A DNA stretch of 64,000 bases, from NCBI GenBank assembly GCA_010015745.1, contig ML978177.1, positions 186,001 through 250,000 of the forward strand, read 5' to 3'. Position 1 is the stretch's first letter, and every line of letters begins with the position of its first letter. The notes beneath the pieces were generated by a model. The model did not search any database. It was not told where the DNA came from and saw only the letters and a list, made by a program, of their open reading frames with translations. The position numbers and the translations under genes were made by a program. This DNA is from Setomelanomma holmii (Eukaryota; Ascomycota; Dothideomycetes; Pleosporales; Phaeosphaeriaceae). Positions 10,464-22,969 of the stretch are shown here, piece by piece.

Positions 10464-12115
10464 CTTGTGCTGTTGTTGATGTTGTGTCGTTGCCGGTATT
10501 ATTATCGTGTCTGAACCACCAAGCAACGTCAAGCCAAATCGTGTCGAAGCTGTTGAAATCCAAGGTACGTGCAAAACACGCAGAAGAGCACATGCGATCC
10601 ATCTATATACCCGTGCTACCATTTCCGGCACCCATGACGCCCCATTCTACCCATCCAATACACACCCGCAGTAGCTCAAACATGCGCGCCATCCAGACCA
10701 GAGTGGGTCGCATGGCAGCCCTGCGCTAGTGCGCAGATCGCGCAGTCCAGGTACGAACCGCCTGCTTGTTCCTCGGACCACGCAAAATAGCAACTTGCGC
10801 GGGAACGATTGCGCTTGGCTGTAGGACGGCGCTCCGAGTGTACCAATGTCTGGACGTGAATGACGTGTGTATAGCAGTGCGAACCTCGCCGAGTTGTCTT
10901 GCGAGCCAGGAACGAAGCGACGTTTTGGGAAAGCGACGGTTTACTCAACTAATGAAGTCCTTCCCCACACGTGCACACACCGCTATTACTTCCATATTTG
11001 CCGTCCGAATCGTCTAACCTGCATTTAACATTTCCCCTTCCATATGCTCCCTGCCCTCATTGGTCGAGGCGCGCATATTGAGGGTTGCCAAAGAAGCGAG
11101 ATGGGGGATGTGCAAGTCATGCGCAGCGTTCCACTTACGTAGTAGGCTGCCGGAGATCACATGCATCGTGCGGAACTTCAACGTGCCTTGCTCCGCATGT
11201 TGTTCGACGGTTCGAAGTCGATGGCTGCATCTTCGGACTTTGGTGTCGCATGTCTTGGGAAATTCAGATCAGCAGTTCGAAGCAAAATGCACCAAGCGCA
11301 GCGAACACGAACGGACGCCGCTCCGCGCCCCCTTTGAACCGATTACAGAAGCCGTTGGGACCCTGGGACCGAAGCTGTAGACTAATACCCACTTGGCTTT
11401 TCTACCCTGCAGCAGCGACATCTCGGGAATAGGTAAGTCGAGTGTGTAGCGATATGTAGTGGGTGACAGTACGAGTATCGAAGATTACTGTTCTCCACAA
11501 CAAATTTCCAACCCGGTTGTCTAGACTTCGCTGTCGCGGAGGAGATCGTGAAAGTTTGAAGAGGTTCGTGCGAATCCCGCTTCCTGATCGTTCCGATGGT
11601 TTTGGCGTATTTGACAATGACTCTGCCGTCGCCCACCGAACCGTGGTTCACTCACCGCAAGTTGTTGCCCGAGGTTGGTTGGTAGTCTTGGCCCAGGGGA
11701 ATATTCCACAACCACGTGAGTCGTTGCTGATAGCAATATGTAGCAGCATGTTGCATCGTTGTTGGTCATTTGGAGAGTGGATCACGTTATGAAGACTGGA
11801 AAGTGCTGATTGAGTTAGAAGCGCTGAGCACCTCTGGAATCCATTCGTAGAACGAACAACATGTGCACCAAAGTGCAGTGTCCCTGTACAGGGTGGCAGA
11901 CCTTTTTGAGTCTGGAAACATCAATAACGCCGATGCATCGCCCATGTCTATGCGATTTCTTGTGAGGCCCAGACACCAATGGCTTCTGCCCTACAGAGCT
12001 AGAAATGTGAGGAAAATGAATCAAGAAAATACAAAGTCGGATTGACAAGCCAAACATCCTCCAACGCCGGCACATGGTGAAAGATGCGAGATTATGAGAA
12101 GAAAGAGAGCCTACT
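10464..12115. other. Gene-poor 1.65 kb interval
   Basis: No frame here shows a domain and none links to a neighbour by plausible introns. The stretch near 11210 contains a B-box-like GGTTCGAAGTC, but no matching A box or cloverleaf was found. No repeat seen. Confidence 0.5.
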
Positions 12116-13646
12116 TCATCTGATGTCCAACTGGAAAGGTTTGAACTTGCCGCCAATGGCATTGCAGCGAGGACATCTGGGGGCTCTGCCTCGGGTGTGC
12201 TCGCTGACGAGAACATCAACACATTCTTGACATAAGCCACAGATACATTCGGAACAAGCATAGCTGTCTCTCAGGACGGACAGCTTCCGGCAAGCAGCAC
12301 AGTAGATCTGGACGGGGTATGGATAGGTCGGTGATGAGTCAGAGAGGCCTTGAGAAGGCATATGGAAGTTGTGGCCTGAGACGGCAGACTCGATTGAGGA
12401 CTCAACCGAAGGGAACGGCTGCAGATCTCCCAAATCAGGTGGCGGCGGAGTGAGGGTGTTCTGGAGTGGTGATGCGGTGTAAGACTGAAATTGTGAAGCG
12501 ATGAAAGGTGGAAGTGAGGTCCGATTGTTTATGTGGGGCGAGTGCTGAGGTGATTGTGGAACCTGCTTCTGTTAATTGAGGTAGGAGCGATCGATAGTCC
12601 AGTACTCACTGGAGTGAGGTCACGGCTATCTTCCTCAGTCGCCGAAGCCGCAGCGTCGATGAGGTCTTCCCACCGCTTTCCCATAATGGCAGCGGCTGTT
12701 TGCGGCTCAGCAGAGTATGCCTTCCTATCATAGCTCGATCTCCGTGTGTGGTCTTTGGACTGTCGTCGCTCGTGCTTTCCCATTCGCGCATTCTGCCCCA
12801 CTGACGGTTTGCGGGGTCTGTTTGGCTTTATCGAGCGGGGTGCTGGCGGCAGCGTTGACGAGCGGCCGGGCGGCGATTGTGCAAGCGATGAGGGCAGAAG
12901 CTCTCGTTGTATTGAAGTCGAGGTGTAGTATGGCTCCTCTGGCGCAAATTGTTGTTCGAGCGTGGTAGGTGCGAAGCGTGCACGAGGTTTGTAGAGCTTC
13001 GAGTCTGCCTCCGAGGTCGCGTCCTGATCACAACAGCTCGTCAGTGTACGGCCTCATGCAGGGTGTCTGCAGTGCGGCTTCTTACCGGATCTGAATCCCA
13101 GTCGAATTCTGCGCGATAATTGTGCAACGAAGCCAGGGCAGCTGCAGCAGTCGCGGCAGGCGCGCTTGAGGTGTAATCGGGTTCGATGAAGTTGCTGAAG
13201 TCGTTGCCCACGTACGCTGGCCAATTGTGTGAGTCCCAGTTTTCGTCGAAGAGACTTGGGCACCAACCTTGTGGTCCTGCTGAGCTACTCGGGGCGGCTG
13301 GTGGGGGAGGTCGTTCCTGCGGCGGCGTGTTGACCATCAGCGTGAAGCTTTCTTCGGTCGCGGGGAGCTTCGATATGTAGTGCTCGGGATGGGCGCGGCG
13401 GATGTGTTCCTGCATGGAACGATAGCGTTTTTCCTGTGCACATCTATGTGAGCTTTGAAGTCGTCTTCACTTTGGTCCGGATATGACGTGGGGGAGAGCT
13501 TCAGCAGACGCGGACAGACTTACACCTGTGCAGCGCTTGCGGCAGGCTGAGCCATCATGGTTACGGAGCGGACACACGACGACATTGTTCTCTTCGTTCA
13601 CGGAGAATGAGCCGGTCAAGGGCGCGCGCGGTGGCATGGCCAGCAT
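12116..13646 (-). CDS. Conserved C2H2-like and RING-like zinc protein
   Basis: Four exons (13646-13524, 13433-13086, 13023-12610, 12568-12116) joined in frame by GT-AG introns of 90, 62 and 41 bp give a 445-residue protein. The N-terminus has a single zinc-finger-like unit: Cys25, Cys35 and Cys39, then MQEHIRRAHPEHY with His56 and His59. It is followed by ISKLPATEESF, which looks strongly conserved. The middle is long, polar and low complexity. The last 70 residues contain eight or more cysteines in pairs (YCAAC, ACSEC, ICGLCQEC, RCPRC), a RING or zinc-ribbon-like fold. I do not know a named function; a nuclear or ubiquitin-related role is only a guess. The start was chosen because an in-frame TGA lies just upstream and exon 1 carries the first cysteines. 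Confidence 0.82.
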
Positions 13647-14858
13647 CGGTCAGAGGTATCCTCGGCGCAAAGCGAGGCGCGGCAGCAAGCAGAGCGTGAC
13701 GATTGGCCTTCAATGGCAGGTGGAGAGCTCTGAAGAGCTTCAGTGAAGCTTTGTGGAAGCTGTAGAGACCGTAACAGCACCTGTTCGTGTCTGTGTCGCA
13801 GGTGATAGAGCTTGTGTGAGCTCGGAACTGCTGTGGGCGGATGTGAGGGTGGAGGTGCGTGTCGATGGGCGCGGGGTCGTGAGCGTGGTGACAAAAGCAG
13901 TCTTTGACATGGAACGAACGTGATGAAACCTGCGCTCTCTCACTTGCCTATGCAATATGCCAGCTGAAGTGAGCTGGCTTGCGATCAGGCTCACGCTGCA
14001 GAAAACCATTCACTGAGCTTTCTCACTCAGATCAGAGCTTGTCTTGCCACTCGCAAAGCTCAGCTGTTGCGTTGAACGCGCTCATAGGCCGCATCCGTCC
14101 CTGAACAGGGAGCTAAGCAGCAGCTGTGGCTCCATACCAATTGTCTGAATTACTCACGGATCGAGCACGGATCCATGCGAGCGCAAAACTGCTATACCTC
14201 TCACTGCGCAACTGCGATAAGAAGCGTAACCCAACCGCTGCACACACCTTCGGTATGGTGATGATTGCAGACGGCACTCTTCTAGTACCGCGGGTAAAGT
14301 GCGAAGAACACCAATGTTTCAGCAACATCGTCGTCATGCGTGTGGCTGTTAGTAGCTTTCCGGGACGGCGGCGAGGCATTGCGCAGGAAAGTTCTTGCGC
14401 TCGCTACCTGGTTTGCCGAGAAACAGCCCCATCCATTGATTGCGATTGGTAACCGACGTCCGCGATTGCATATGATGGTGGTGGAGCCTGGGCTGCTTCG
14501 AGTGAATGGACTCGACGGCGAAGAGCGAGTGTTGTATCCTATCCAAGTACGGATGACTGCACGAAGCATCCATGACAGGAGGCTCACGTATGTTTGAAGG
14601 TTAAAATGTCGAAAAAACATGGCTAACATGGGAGCGGGCTACACTTGCTATTCCTGTCTGGTTCTTCGTCACAACATGCCGCATCGACTAAACCTGCCTT
14701 CCTTTTTCGGGATTTCCGTTGTGGCGCTCGTAAACACCTGTCGTTCCCTTGCACGATGACGGCTGACGTTTGGCACACCTCGCAGCCTGCTTTCAGTCTC
14801 TTCATGCCTTCCTTCAGCTTCGTCCATACACAGGAGTGTGTCCTTCGCACGCGTGGCA
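13647..14858. other. Intergenic, nothing recognised
   Basis: About 1.2 kb between divergent genes, likely holding both promoters. Frames at 14113-14629 on both strands mirror one another and show no domain. I see no TATA box, repeat or RNA gene. Confidence 0.5.
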
Positions 14859-15944
14859 ATGTCCTTGACCGTCAAGTCGTTGAACGGTGACACGGCCTTC
14901 CTCCTCATCTTCAGCCCTCCAGAGTCCCCCCTTTCCTCGCCTGGCCTCTTTCCGGGGTCCTTTACGATCCTAGTCGATCCGTGGATCGTGGGGCCGTCCA
15001 TCATCCTGAACTCCTTCTTCTCCCACTCAGAGCAGAAGAGTCAGCCGTGCATATCACATCTCAAGGAGCTTGACCTCGAACCGGACCTTATCCTGATCTC
15101 GCAGCACAAGCCCGATCACTGTCACGAAGAAACGCTTCGCCAGCTACCCAAGGACTGCGAATCGACCATCCTCGCCACGCCAGCTGCTGTCAAGAGGATC
15201 CAATCATGGAACCACTTTCGCCCCGATGTTGTCCAGGCACTGCCAAAATTCGTGGAGGGTGATGGCAGATCCATCTATCGAATAGTTCTGCCTCCTCCCA
15301 CTCCTCGAGGGATCTGCGGTGAAGTGACTATATCGTGGCTGCCGGCAAAGCGAGACTTGACTGCACTGCACCACGCTATTGGCATTACGTACAGGCCGCC
15401 GTGTACCGTGCTATCGTTGCGAAACCCAGGACACTATCTAGACCTTCCCATGAGCCCGCCAGCAACACCTGGATCTGCAATGACATTGCCATCATCACCA
15501 TGCACCATTGTGCCATCACCATACAACGATCGCGAGAAGACTATATCCGTCATATACTCACCTCACGGGGTATCTTTTGACACAATTCGACCATATGCAA
15601 CTTCACATCTCGTCTCAGAGTCAGCGCTTCCGTTGGCAGTGCTGTTACACTCCTTGGACTGTGTAGAGAACCCTTGGTGGCTGGGTGGAAACATTTCGAC
15701 TGGCTCACCAGGTGGACTTCAGATTGCTCAAAGCCTTTATGCTAGAGCTTGGATCTCGGCGCACGATGCTGATAAGGATAATCGTGGCTGGGCGGTTCAG
15801 CGCACACGCATTGGGCAGTTCGCTGTTGACAAGGTCAAGCAGATGCTCGAGGATGGTACTGACGGCAAGACTCAGAAGACTGCGGGTCATACTGATGTGG
15901 TCAGTCTTGCTCCTGGCCAGGAACATCGAATCGAGGTAGGATGA
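14859..15944 (+). CDS. Metallo-beta-lactamase-fold hydrolase (UlaG-like)
   Basis: Single-exon gene for a 361-residue protein of the MBL-fold metallohydrolase superfamily. The fold starts with a beta-strand segment (MSLTVKSLNGDTAFLLIF), then FTILVDPWIVGP, where the Asp sits as in the family. The metal motif appears as SQHKPDHCHEET near residue 90, a variant of HxHxDH in which the first His is retained and PDHCH supplies Asp and His. SWLPAKRDLTALHHAIGITYR fits the later conserved strand region. Related fungal proteins are annotated only as beta-lactamase-like, so substrate and pathway are unknown. The frame is open upstream to a GTG at 14838, but the ATG at 14859 sits exactly before the first strand. 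Confidence 0.85.
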   Translation: MSLTVKSLNGDTAFLLIFSPPESPLSSPGLFPGSFTILVDPWIVGPSIILNSFFSHSEQKSQPCISHLKELDLEPDLILISQHKPDHCHEETLRQLPKDCESTILATPAAVKRIQSWNHFRPDVVQALPKFVEGDGRSIYRIVLPPPTPRGICGEVTISWLPAKRDLTALHHAIGITYRPPCTVLSLRNPGHYLDLPMSPPATPGSAMTLPSSPCTIVPSPYNDREKTISVIYSPHGVSFDTIRPYATSHLVSESALPLAVLLHSLDCVENPWWLGGNISTGSPGGLQIAQSLYARAWISAHDADKDNRGWAVQRTRIGQFAVDKVKQMLEDGTDGKTQKTAGHTDVVSLAPGQEHRIEVG

Positions 15945-17251
15945 GACATGCCCACACGATTCCCGCCCTCTTCTCAAGGATCAACTCGTCGCCCTTCATC
16001 AGTCGTGCCACATCGGACACCGGAGACGAGCCAAACGATGATCATATTGCGCATCATGGCATACTATATGCCTGCACCTAAAGCGTGTAGAGGCAGACTC
16101 TACCGTCCACCCAGCTGCTCATCCGACAAGGATCTACAGAGGCAATTCTTTAGTATAGCGAAGATATAAAGGGCCATGATACAAGGCACATCGGATCACG
16201 AATGCCGTTCTTTAACAGACGATGCAATTCATGTCGCGGCCATGTGTTGTGGGCGTGGGGTTGAAGAGTCGTGAGCTCGGAGAACAGCTGCGAGCTAAGC
16301 TGCAATGTGCGAAATCCGGTCGATTGGAAGTAAAGTCCACAAGACTGTATTTCGATCTTTTGTACTATTAACAATGGCTGAACATGAAGAATGTCATGAG
16401 CAAATGAGAGGTCGTGGCCAGGCTAGAAACCGCGAACGACGTCACAGGTCAAATGCCAATCAGTTTCCTGATCGATGCGCGCAAATCGATAGCGCGTAGC
16501 CAACTGCAGGGCTGCCTTACCCACATCTTCTTCCGAGGCTCCGCGCCCAAACCGCGGACTTGGATCGCAGGGATGCGCGTCAAGGCAAGACAGGACGAAT
16601 TTGGAGTCTCCTATCGTGACTGCATGCTCAGGAGTCGAGCTGCGCGATGAGGCGCAAGACGACTGCCAATGTGCCAAACGCCCGACCCTGGGCTTCTGGA
16701 ATAGACATGTGGCGCAGCTGTGCAGACAAATCTCCAGGAATAGTATAGTTCCCAGCTGTCCAATTTCCCTGGGTTCACACATGTCACTTCGACTGAGCAG
16801 CAACGAGGGCCAAATCGCCGTGAAGTCGTGGATATTCTAGCAGAGCCTGATCGCTCTCATCTGCGACACCGTTTGTATCATCAAATTCGGGAAAGCAAGT
16901 TCATGGCTGTTGTCGCTGTGTTCTGTGTTCGTTCGATAAAGGGTCTGTGCTACGCCAAGAACATAAGTCGGAATCGCGGCTCCAGCGAGCGTCAACCCTC
17001 CAGGGTTGTCCACTAACCTCCCCATTCTCTCGGCCTGCCATTCTTGCGATACATCTTCCAGCATATCGACGATACGGCAGTTCACAGGCGCTGCTGTTTG
17101 CCGCCATTCTCGACCGTACCCTCCGGACTCCGCTGCGCAACGTCATCCCCGTAGCAACACCACCGACACCAACCACCAGCCACGGCTCGCAAGAAAGCTG
17201 GCTTCCACCACGCCTCCGCCGCAGCTTCCGGGAGGAAAGACTGCCTCCTTG
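15945..17251. other. Intergenic and MSS4 5' region
   Basis: About 1.3 kb. Frames at 16423-16840 on the two strands have no recognisable domain. From 17006 the reading frame of the kinase gene is already open but lacks an ATG until 17252. The right end is therefore probably 5' leader, or holds a further upstream exon. Confidence 0.5.
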
Positions 17252-20214
17252 ATGAGCGTGACCATCCATGAGTCCCAGATAATGCCCTCGTATGCGGCCG
17301 ACACCTCCGACCACCCCTCGTACGGACACTCGCACCCCAACTTCAGTCTGCCCACGCGCACCCCCTCAGACAAGTCGCCAATAGGGAGAGAGAATGGACC
17401 ACGGCTCACCAATGGCAACACCACAAAGATGAATGGCAATCTGCCCAATGGGTTGTTGGTGATGCAGTCCGCCGCTAACGGCCGTTCTGTCAAGCCGGCC
17501 AGCATTGATAAGCGATTGTCACACGAAGAGGGACCATCAAGTAGGAGCAGACTGGACCAAGTAGACACAGCAAGCTCCACCAAATCCCCAGACAGCCGCG
17601 GCAACTCGAGTGATGCGCCTGGTAGAGACGATGGCTACTTCGCGTCGATACACAGCAGCGAGACCAAGGACCGTCTTGGCACCACTCACGTCAAGCTGGG
17701 GCAGATGGACTCGTTCGATGGCACCAAAGAGGCCAGCAAAGACTTTGTCCCTCACGTTGAAAATGTTCCAAGCACCGGGAATGCGCAGCCGCAGCAGTCT
17801 CAGTCTGGCGAACCAGCCAGCAACTTGCAGGTGCCCACCTCGGCGCATCGCGTCTCGTCCCCGCCGGCCTTCAACCATAATGTCTCAGCGCCGTCACAAC
17901 ATCCCTATCGTTTGCAGCAGCGTCACACACTCGAGGTTCCCAAGCTCTCGACTTCGCGCGCCCGCGAAATGCAGAACAACACCGAAGACGTTGTTTCGGC
18001 GAGCGGCAGGTTCTCGCCTACTGCTGGGGGTCGACGAAGAGGGTCCATGTCCCTTGTGCGTAGGACCACAAGGTCGATTAACTCGGACATGCATCTCGAT
18101 GATGTGCCACAGGATGAGGATGCCGCGCGGTGGGCAGAACACATACGGCAGAAACGAGCTAGTAAGAGGAAGAGGAAGGAAGACGAGGATGAAGACCGTG
18201 TCGTTGTGGGAACCAAGGTCGACCAGCACCACGTCAACTGGGTGACTGCCTACAACATGCTCACGGGCATCCGATTTACTGTGTCGAGGACAAATGCCAA
18301 GATGGACCGCGAGCTTACCGATGCCGACTTCGATGCCAAGCACAAGTTCTCATTTGACATGTACGTCCCGTCCGGATTTCCTACCCTCGTCAAACATTTG
18401 TTGGAGTTTAGCATTGTTGAGTCTGGGTGGCTCCGATCAATTTTACTTACTCAAAGCTAACCTGCCTGCAGTACTGGCAATGAGCTCACCCCATCCGCAA
18501 AGTACGACTTCAAGTTCAAGGACTACGCTCCATGGGTCTTTCGACATTTGCGCTCCACCTTTCAGCTGGATCCTGCCGACTATCTCGTGTCACTAACAAG
18601 CAAGTATATTCTTTCTGAGCTCGGCTCTCCAGGCAAGAGCGGAAGCTTCTTCTATTTCTCCCGAGACTACAAATACATCATCAAAACGATACACCACGCC
18701 GAGCACAAGTTTCTTCGAAAGATACTGAAGGACTATTACAACCACGTTCAGGAAAACCCTAATACGCTTCTTTCCCAGTTCTACGGCCTTCATCGCGTAA
18801 AGATACCCTACGGACGCAAGATTCATTTCGTTGTCATGAATAACTTATTTCCACCACATCGAGACATACACCGAACTTTCGATTTGAAGGGCTCAACCAT
18901 CGGGCGAGACTACAAGGAGGAAGATCTGGCCTCAAACCCACGTGCAACGCTGAAAGATCTGAACTGGCTACGACGAGATCAGCATCTGGAATTCGGGCCG
19001 ACGAAGAAGAAGATGTTCATTGAGCAGATGCAAAGAGACGTGAAACTGCTCCAACGGTTACACATCATGGACTACTCGCTTCTTATCGGCATCCATGATC
19101 TGGAGAAAGGCAACGAAGAGAACCTGCGAGACAAGACGCTCAAAGTGTTCCAGCCAGGCGGTGAAGCTGCGGAAGACCCGCAACCTAACATGCTTGTGCG
19201 GACACCATCGAAACTCGAGGCCTCGCGAAAAGCTAGGGAGCTGCGGCAAATGGTCAAGACACAGAAGCCAGTTCCCATGGAACAAACGTCAAGCAAGATG
19301 CCAGACGAGCTACAAGATCCTAAGCGGAATTTCTACTTCTACTGCGATGACGGTGGCTTCCGGGCTACACATGAGGACGATTGCCCCGGCGAGGAGATCT
19401 ACTACCTGGGCATCATCGATTGCCTCACACATGTAAGTTCAAATGTTTCAGCCATTGCTCAACGCGTGCTAACAAGCTCTAGTATTCTCTCATCAAGCGC
19501 ATGGAACATTTCATCAAGGGTCTCGCTAATACCGAGTCCCAAATCTCCGCTATCCCTCCTGAACGATATGGCGATCGCTTTGTGAAGTTTATCAGTAGCG
19601 TCACCAAGACCAAGGAAGCTGCCGAACGAGAGAAGCGCCACGAAGCCGCACAAACCGATGCGGAGCCAGTCATTTCTGGTATCAACCTCAATCCAACTGA
19701 GCAACACTCGACTGATAGAGTCCTCGAGCGAGCCGAGAAGCAAGCCGAGCGATCCAGACAGCGAGGTCGTAGTGAAGACGACGTCCCAAATCGTGACATG
19801 AGGGCTGTACGCAGTCCTTCGGCTGAGAGAGGCGAACTGGGGACCACACTACCCGTAGTCGAGGAAGCCGGCGAATCCTCGAGCGTAGGAGGCTTGAGCA
19901 ACCGCAGCGGGTCAGAAGGGAATGGGCATCTACAAGCCCCTGCACCACCACTGAAAGAGACACACCTTGGACTTCCGCCACGATCGCGATCACGACAACG
20001 GGACGAGTCGCACGGTCGCCCACCGCCAACACCACCAAAGGACTCCGGCACAGCCTCCAGCGATGGACGACCTCCCACACCACCCAAGGATGAAGTCTTC
20101 TCGCACCGCCACTCCGGCCCACCTACACCACCCAAGGAGAAGCGAGGGCGTAGTCCAGCGCGCGATAAGGAGTTACCACGCACCCCGCTCGAGACTTCTA
20201 TTCGTGTCAGCTAG
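17252..20214 (+). CDS. MSS4: Phosphatidylinositol-4-phosphate 5-kinase (Mss4/Its3)
   Basis: Three exons (17252-18360, 18472-19432, 19483-20214) encode a 933-residue type I PIP kinase that makes PI(4,5)P2 at the plasma membrane for actin, endocytosis and polarity signalling. The first 320 residues are polar and probably disordered. The kinase domain starts around HVNWVTAYNMLTGIRF and contains the glycine-loop equivalent GKSGSFFYFSRD (about 425) and FDLKGSTIGRD. It continues through the family hallmark MDYSLLIGIHDLE (about 569) and YYLGIIDCLTHYSLIKR (about 683), which spans the second intron. The tail has three PPTPPK copies (about 871-910), likely SH3 or kinase-docking sites. The first intron splits an Ile codon (AT|T) so that FDITGNELTPSAKYDFKF is restored. 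The N-terminus is the least certain part. Confidence 0.94.
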
Positions 20215-20982
20215 TGACTGGCTATCACACTCATCAAGTACTTTCCAACACCACTTCTCATCTCCAACCACATTTGCATAGCCAAAAAACCATGGACATT
20301 TCTTTTGTTATCAACACCTGCGTCGCGCATGCATGATACCATGAGCTTCCCTCCACCCTTCATATACAAACGGGTCGGATTGGACGAGCTTGCAATTGCT
20401 TTTTCCTTTGTTGTTCGATATCTCTCATATGTAGCGTTACGGCGATGGCTGACGTGACGGTATGGCGCGGCACGGTTTGGACTCAATCAGACCTTTTTCT
20501 TTTCGTTGACTTCGAAATGGGGCATGGCATCTGATATAGATGGCCAAGAATTCTTGTAGGATAGGTTTTAGTGGTGGTAATCGTTGGTGGTTTGGTGCAC
20601 GGCTCTTGGAAGAGACAAGAGAACGTGGGATTTGGGTACGACTGAAGTTTAGGGAGAGGGTGGATATTGGGTAGATAGACAGAATTATATGCTATGTATT
20701 ACATGAGCTGGTCGCTGATTGCGAGTTAAGTTATTTGAAGAAATTTCCAAGGCATTGTGACGAGCAATATCAGGGCCACAGCAGCTTGGAATCTCGACGC
20801 GATTTTTCACGGCCGGTCATTGTTCACTGGTGGTGGTACTACTGCACTTTTCTCATGTTCGTGACTTGCATTACACAAGTCGAGACGCTATAATCCCATG
20901 CGAAGTCCATGGCCTCACGTCCAAATCTAAAGTAGTGTACATAACCACTGTTCCCTTTCGTCCCCGCAAACAAGTGAGGAGC
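20215..20982. other. Convergent 3' regions of MSS4 and RPT3
   Basis: About 770 bp between two convergent stop codons, holding 3' UTRs. A minus-strand frame at 20211-20486 overlaps the MSS4 end and shows no domain. No repeat or RNA gene seen. Confidence 0.5.
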
Positions 20983-22346
20983 TCACTTGTAGAAGTCGAA
21001 CTTGTCTGCCTCGGTCGTACCCTTGACTTGGCTTGTGTATGCCTCCTCCAGATCCGCCTGGATGATGTTGTACCTGTTCTTTCGCACCGCCCTCAAGCCG
21101 GCCTCTTGCATGATGGCCGCGATGATGGCACCCGACAACGGATCATTTCGCACAATCAAGCTGTCCAAATCCACCTCAGGAGACAAGCTCATCTTGCTGG
21201 CTATAGTCGAGAAGATAAGGCGGCGCTCGCGGCGATCTCGTAGCGATGGGAACTCAATCTTCCTGTCTAGACGACCTGGTCGGAGAAGAGCGGGATCGAG
21301 TGTATCGGCACGGTTGGTGGCCATGATGACCTTGACGTTGGAGGTTTGGTCGAATCCGTCCATTTGGTTCAGAAGCTCGAGGAGGATACGCTGGACTTCC
21401 CGATCGGCACCTGTTTGTGCGTCGAATCGCTTTGTAGCAATCGCGTCGATCTCGTCAATGAAGATGATAGACGGCGAGTTCTCGCGCGCCATCCTGAAGA
21501 CGTCACGCACCATACGTGGTCCCTCGCCAAGGTACTTTTGTACGAACTCAGAGCCCACCACGCGGATGAACGATGCTGTTGTGCTGTTTGCTACGGCTTT
21601 GACCAACATCGTCTTTCCTGTTCCTGGTGGTCCGTAGAGTAGCACACCACGCGGCGGGTCGATGCCGATTTGCTTGTAGAGGTCGAAATGTGTGAGGGGC
21701 AATTCGACAGCTTCTCGAATCTCCTGCTTCTGCATGTCCAGACCTCCTACATCAGCGTATGTGACATCGGGCTTCTCGTCCTGGCCAAGCATGGCAATAG
21801 ATGAGTCGGCCTCGGGAGGCAGGATGTCGACGAGCGCATTTGAGTGGCGATGTAGGGCAACAGATGACGAGGGCTTGAGCAGTTCGCGGTCGAGGGTCGA
21901 AAGAATACGGACAACGTAGTTGGAGCCTGTTGATGACTGCACGATGCCGGTGCTGTGACTGTTAGTGTGTGGCAGCAGAGCCGTGTTTGGCGGGCTCACG
22001 TTTGGTCGATCGCCTCCATGAACTGCCCTATCACCAGCGGTACGCTCTGAATCCGCTTGATCTCCTCTTGCGCCCTTACTAGCTCTCGCTTTAAGCTCCG
22101 CTGCTCATCCTTGATATATTCTTCTTGGAGGTGAATGTACCTGCGCCAGTTAGCCACGAATAGCCGCAGTGCGCGAGCTAGGATAACCTACTCTAGCTGC
22201 CTTTGCAATTTCTTGAAAGTAGAGTAGTCATCGTTGCCGTCTGTCGAGAAGCCCTCTAGGGTATCAAAGTTTGGTATCGATGACGGGAGCTGCTTCTTGT
22301 GCGGCGGGACGGTGTTGGACGGGTTCTCGACGGCAGCATCAGCCAT
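20983..22346 (-). CDS. RPT3: 26S proteasome regulatory ATPase Rpt3
   Basis: Three exons (22346-22192, 22140-22000, 21952-20983) with 51- and 47-bp introns give a 421-residue AAA ATPase of the 19S base ring, which unfolds substrates and threads them into the 20S core. An N-terminal coiled coil (FKKLQRQLEYIHLQEEYIKDEQ) is followed by the OB segment. The AAA domain has Walker A GPPGTGKT (about 206-213), Walker B FIDEID (about 263) and the arginine-finger region PALLRPGRLDRKIEFPSLRDR. The end, DKFDFYK, is the Rpt3 C-terminal signature with a HbYX-like tail (F-Y-K). The whole body is near-identical in pattern to yeast Rpt3. The ATG at 22346 was preferred over the longer frame to 22496, whose extra residues do not fit the family. 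Confidence 0.97.
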
Positions 22347-22969
22347 ATTGTGCGGGTCTGAGAGCTCTTTGGGTTCAAGAAAGTACAGTAGGTGTCGAGA
22401 GAGAGGTAGCGGCGGGACGATGGTAGTGAAGGTCAAGTAAGGTTTAGAGGCGGTGCTTGTCGCGATGTTGACGGAGCAGCTCGTGGAAAGCGCCATCGGG
22501 CAATGGAGCGCTAAGCTCCGATATCGTCACGTGCGCGGACGTGCACCCACCTGAGCAGGAACCTTTGGACTAGCGGCCACAAACAACTTCATTACTTCTT
22601 CCATCACTATGTCAGTCTATTGTCACTTTCTACTTGACTTCGGCTCCGATGCTTCACAAGCACTTCCCTGGACGGCCAACACCGGTGTGTACGAGGCACA
22701 AGCTTATCACCATGTTGCGATATCTGCTGGATGGTCGCACATCGAATCCCAGGCTCACTCGACACAATGTCCCAGATTGAAATCTCACTCTATTATACAT
22801 TAATTAGGATATGAATCCGCTCTCTGTGCTTACCAGGCAATGTTCGCAAAGCTCATCGCCTAGTTTGTCATACCGCATCCTCGTAGATTACCAACAAAGA
22901 TGCTCAGTCCACGTGCTCGGTGTGAGCTGCAGCTTCCTTCTCATCCAGGTGCTTCTGAGTATGGCGGAC
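22347..22969. other. RPT3 promoter region and downstream of the transporter relic
   Basis: About 620 bp. It holds the RPT3 promoter on its left side. A plus frame at 22609-22803 shows no domain. The stretch near 22790-22810 is AT-rich. Nothing else was recognised. Confidence 0.5.

Noticed and set aside
11205..11225. B-box-like GGTTCGAAGTC, possible tRNA
   Set aside because: No A box at the right distance and no cloverleaf can be drawn.
17006..17251. Upstream extension of MSS4
   Set aside because: The frame opens at a TTG and has no ATG until 17252, so I treated it as leader or part of a missing upstream exon.
19479..20183. 234-codon minus-strand frame opposite MSS4 exon 3
   Set aside because: A mirror of the coding exon, low complexity, with no independent support.
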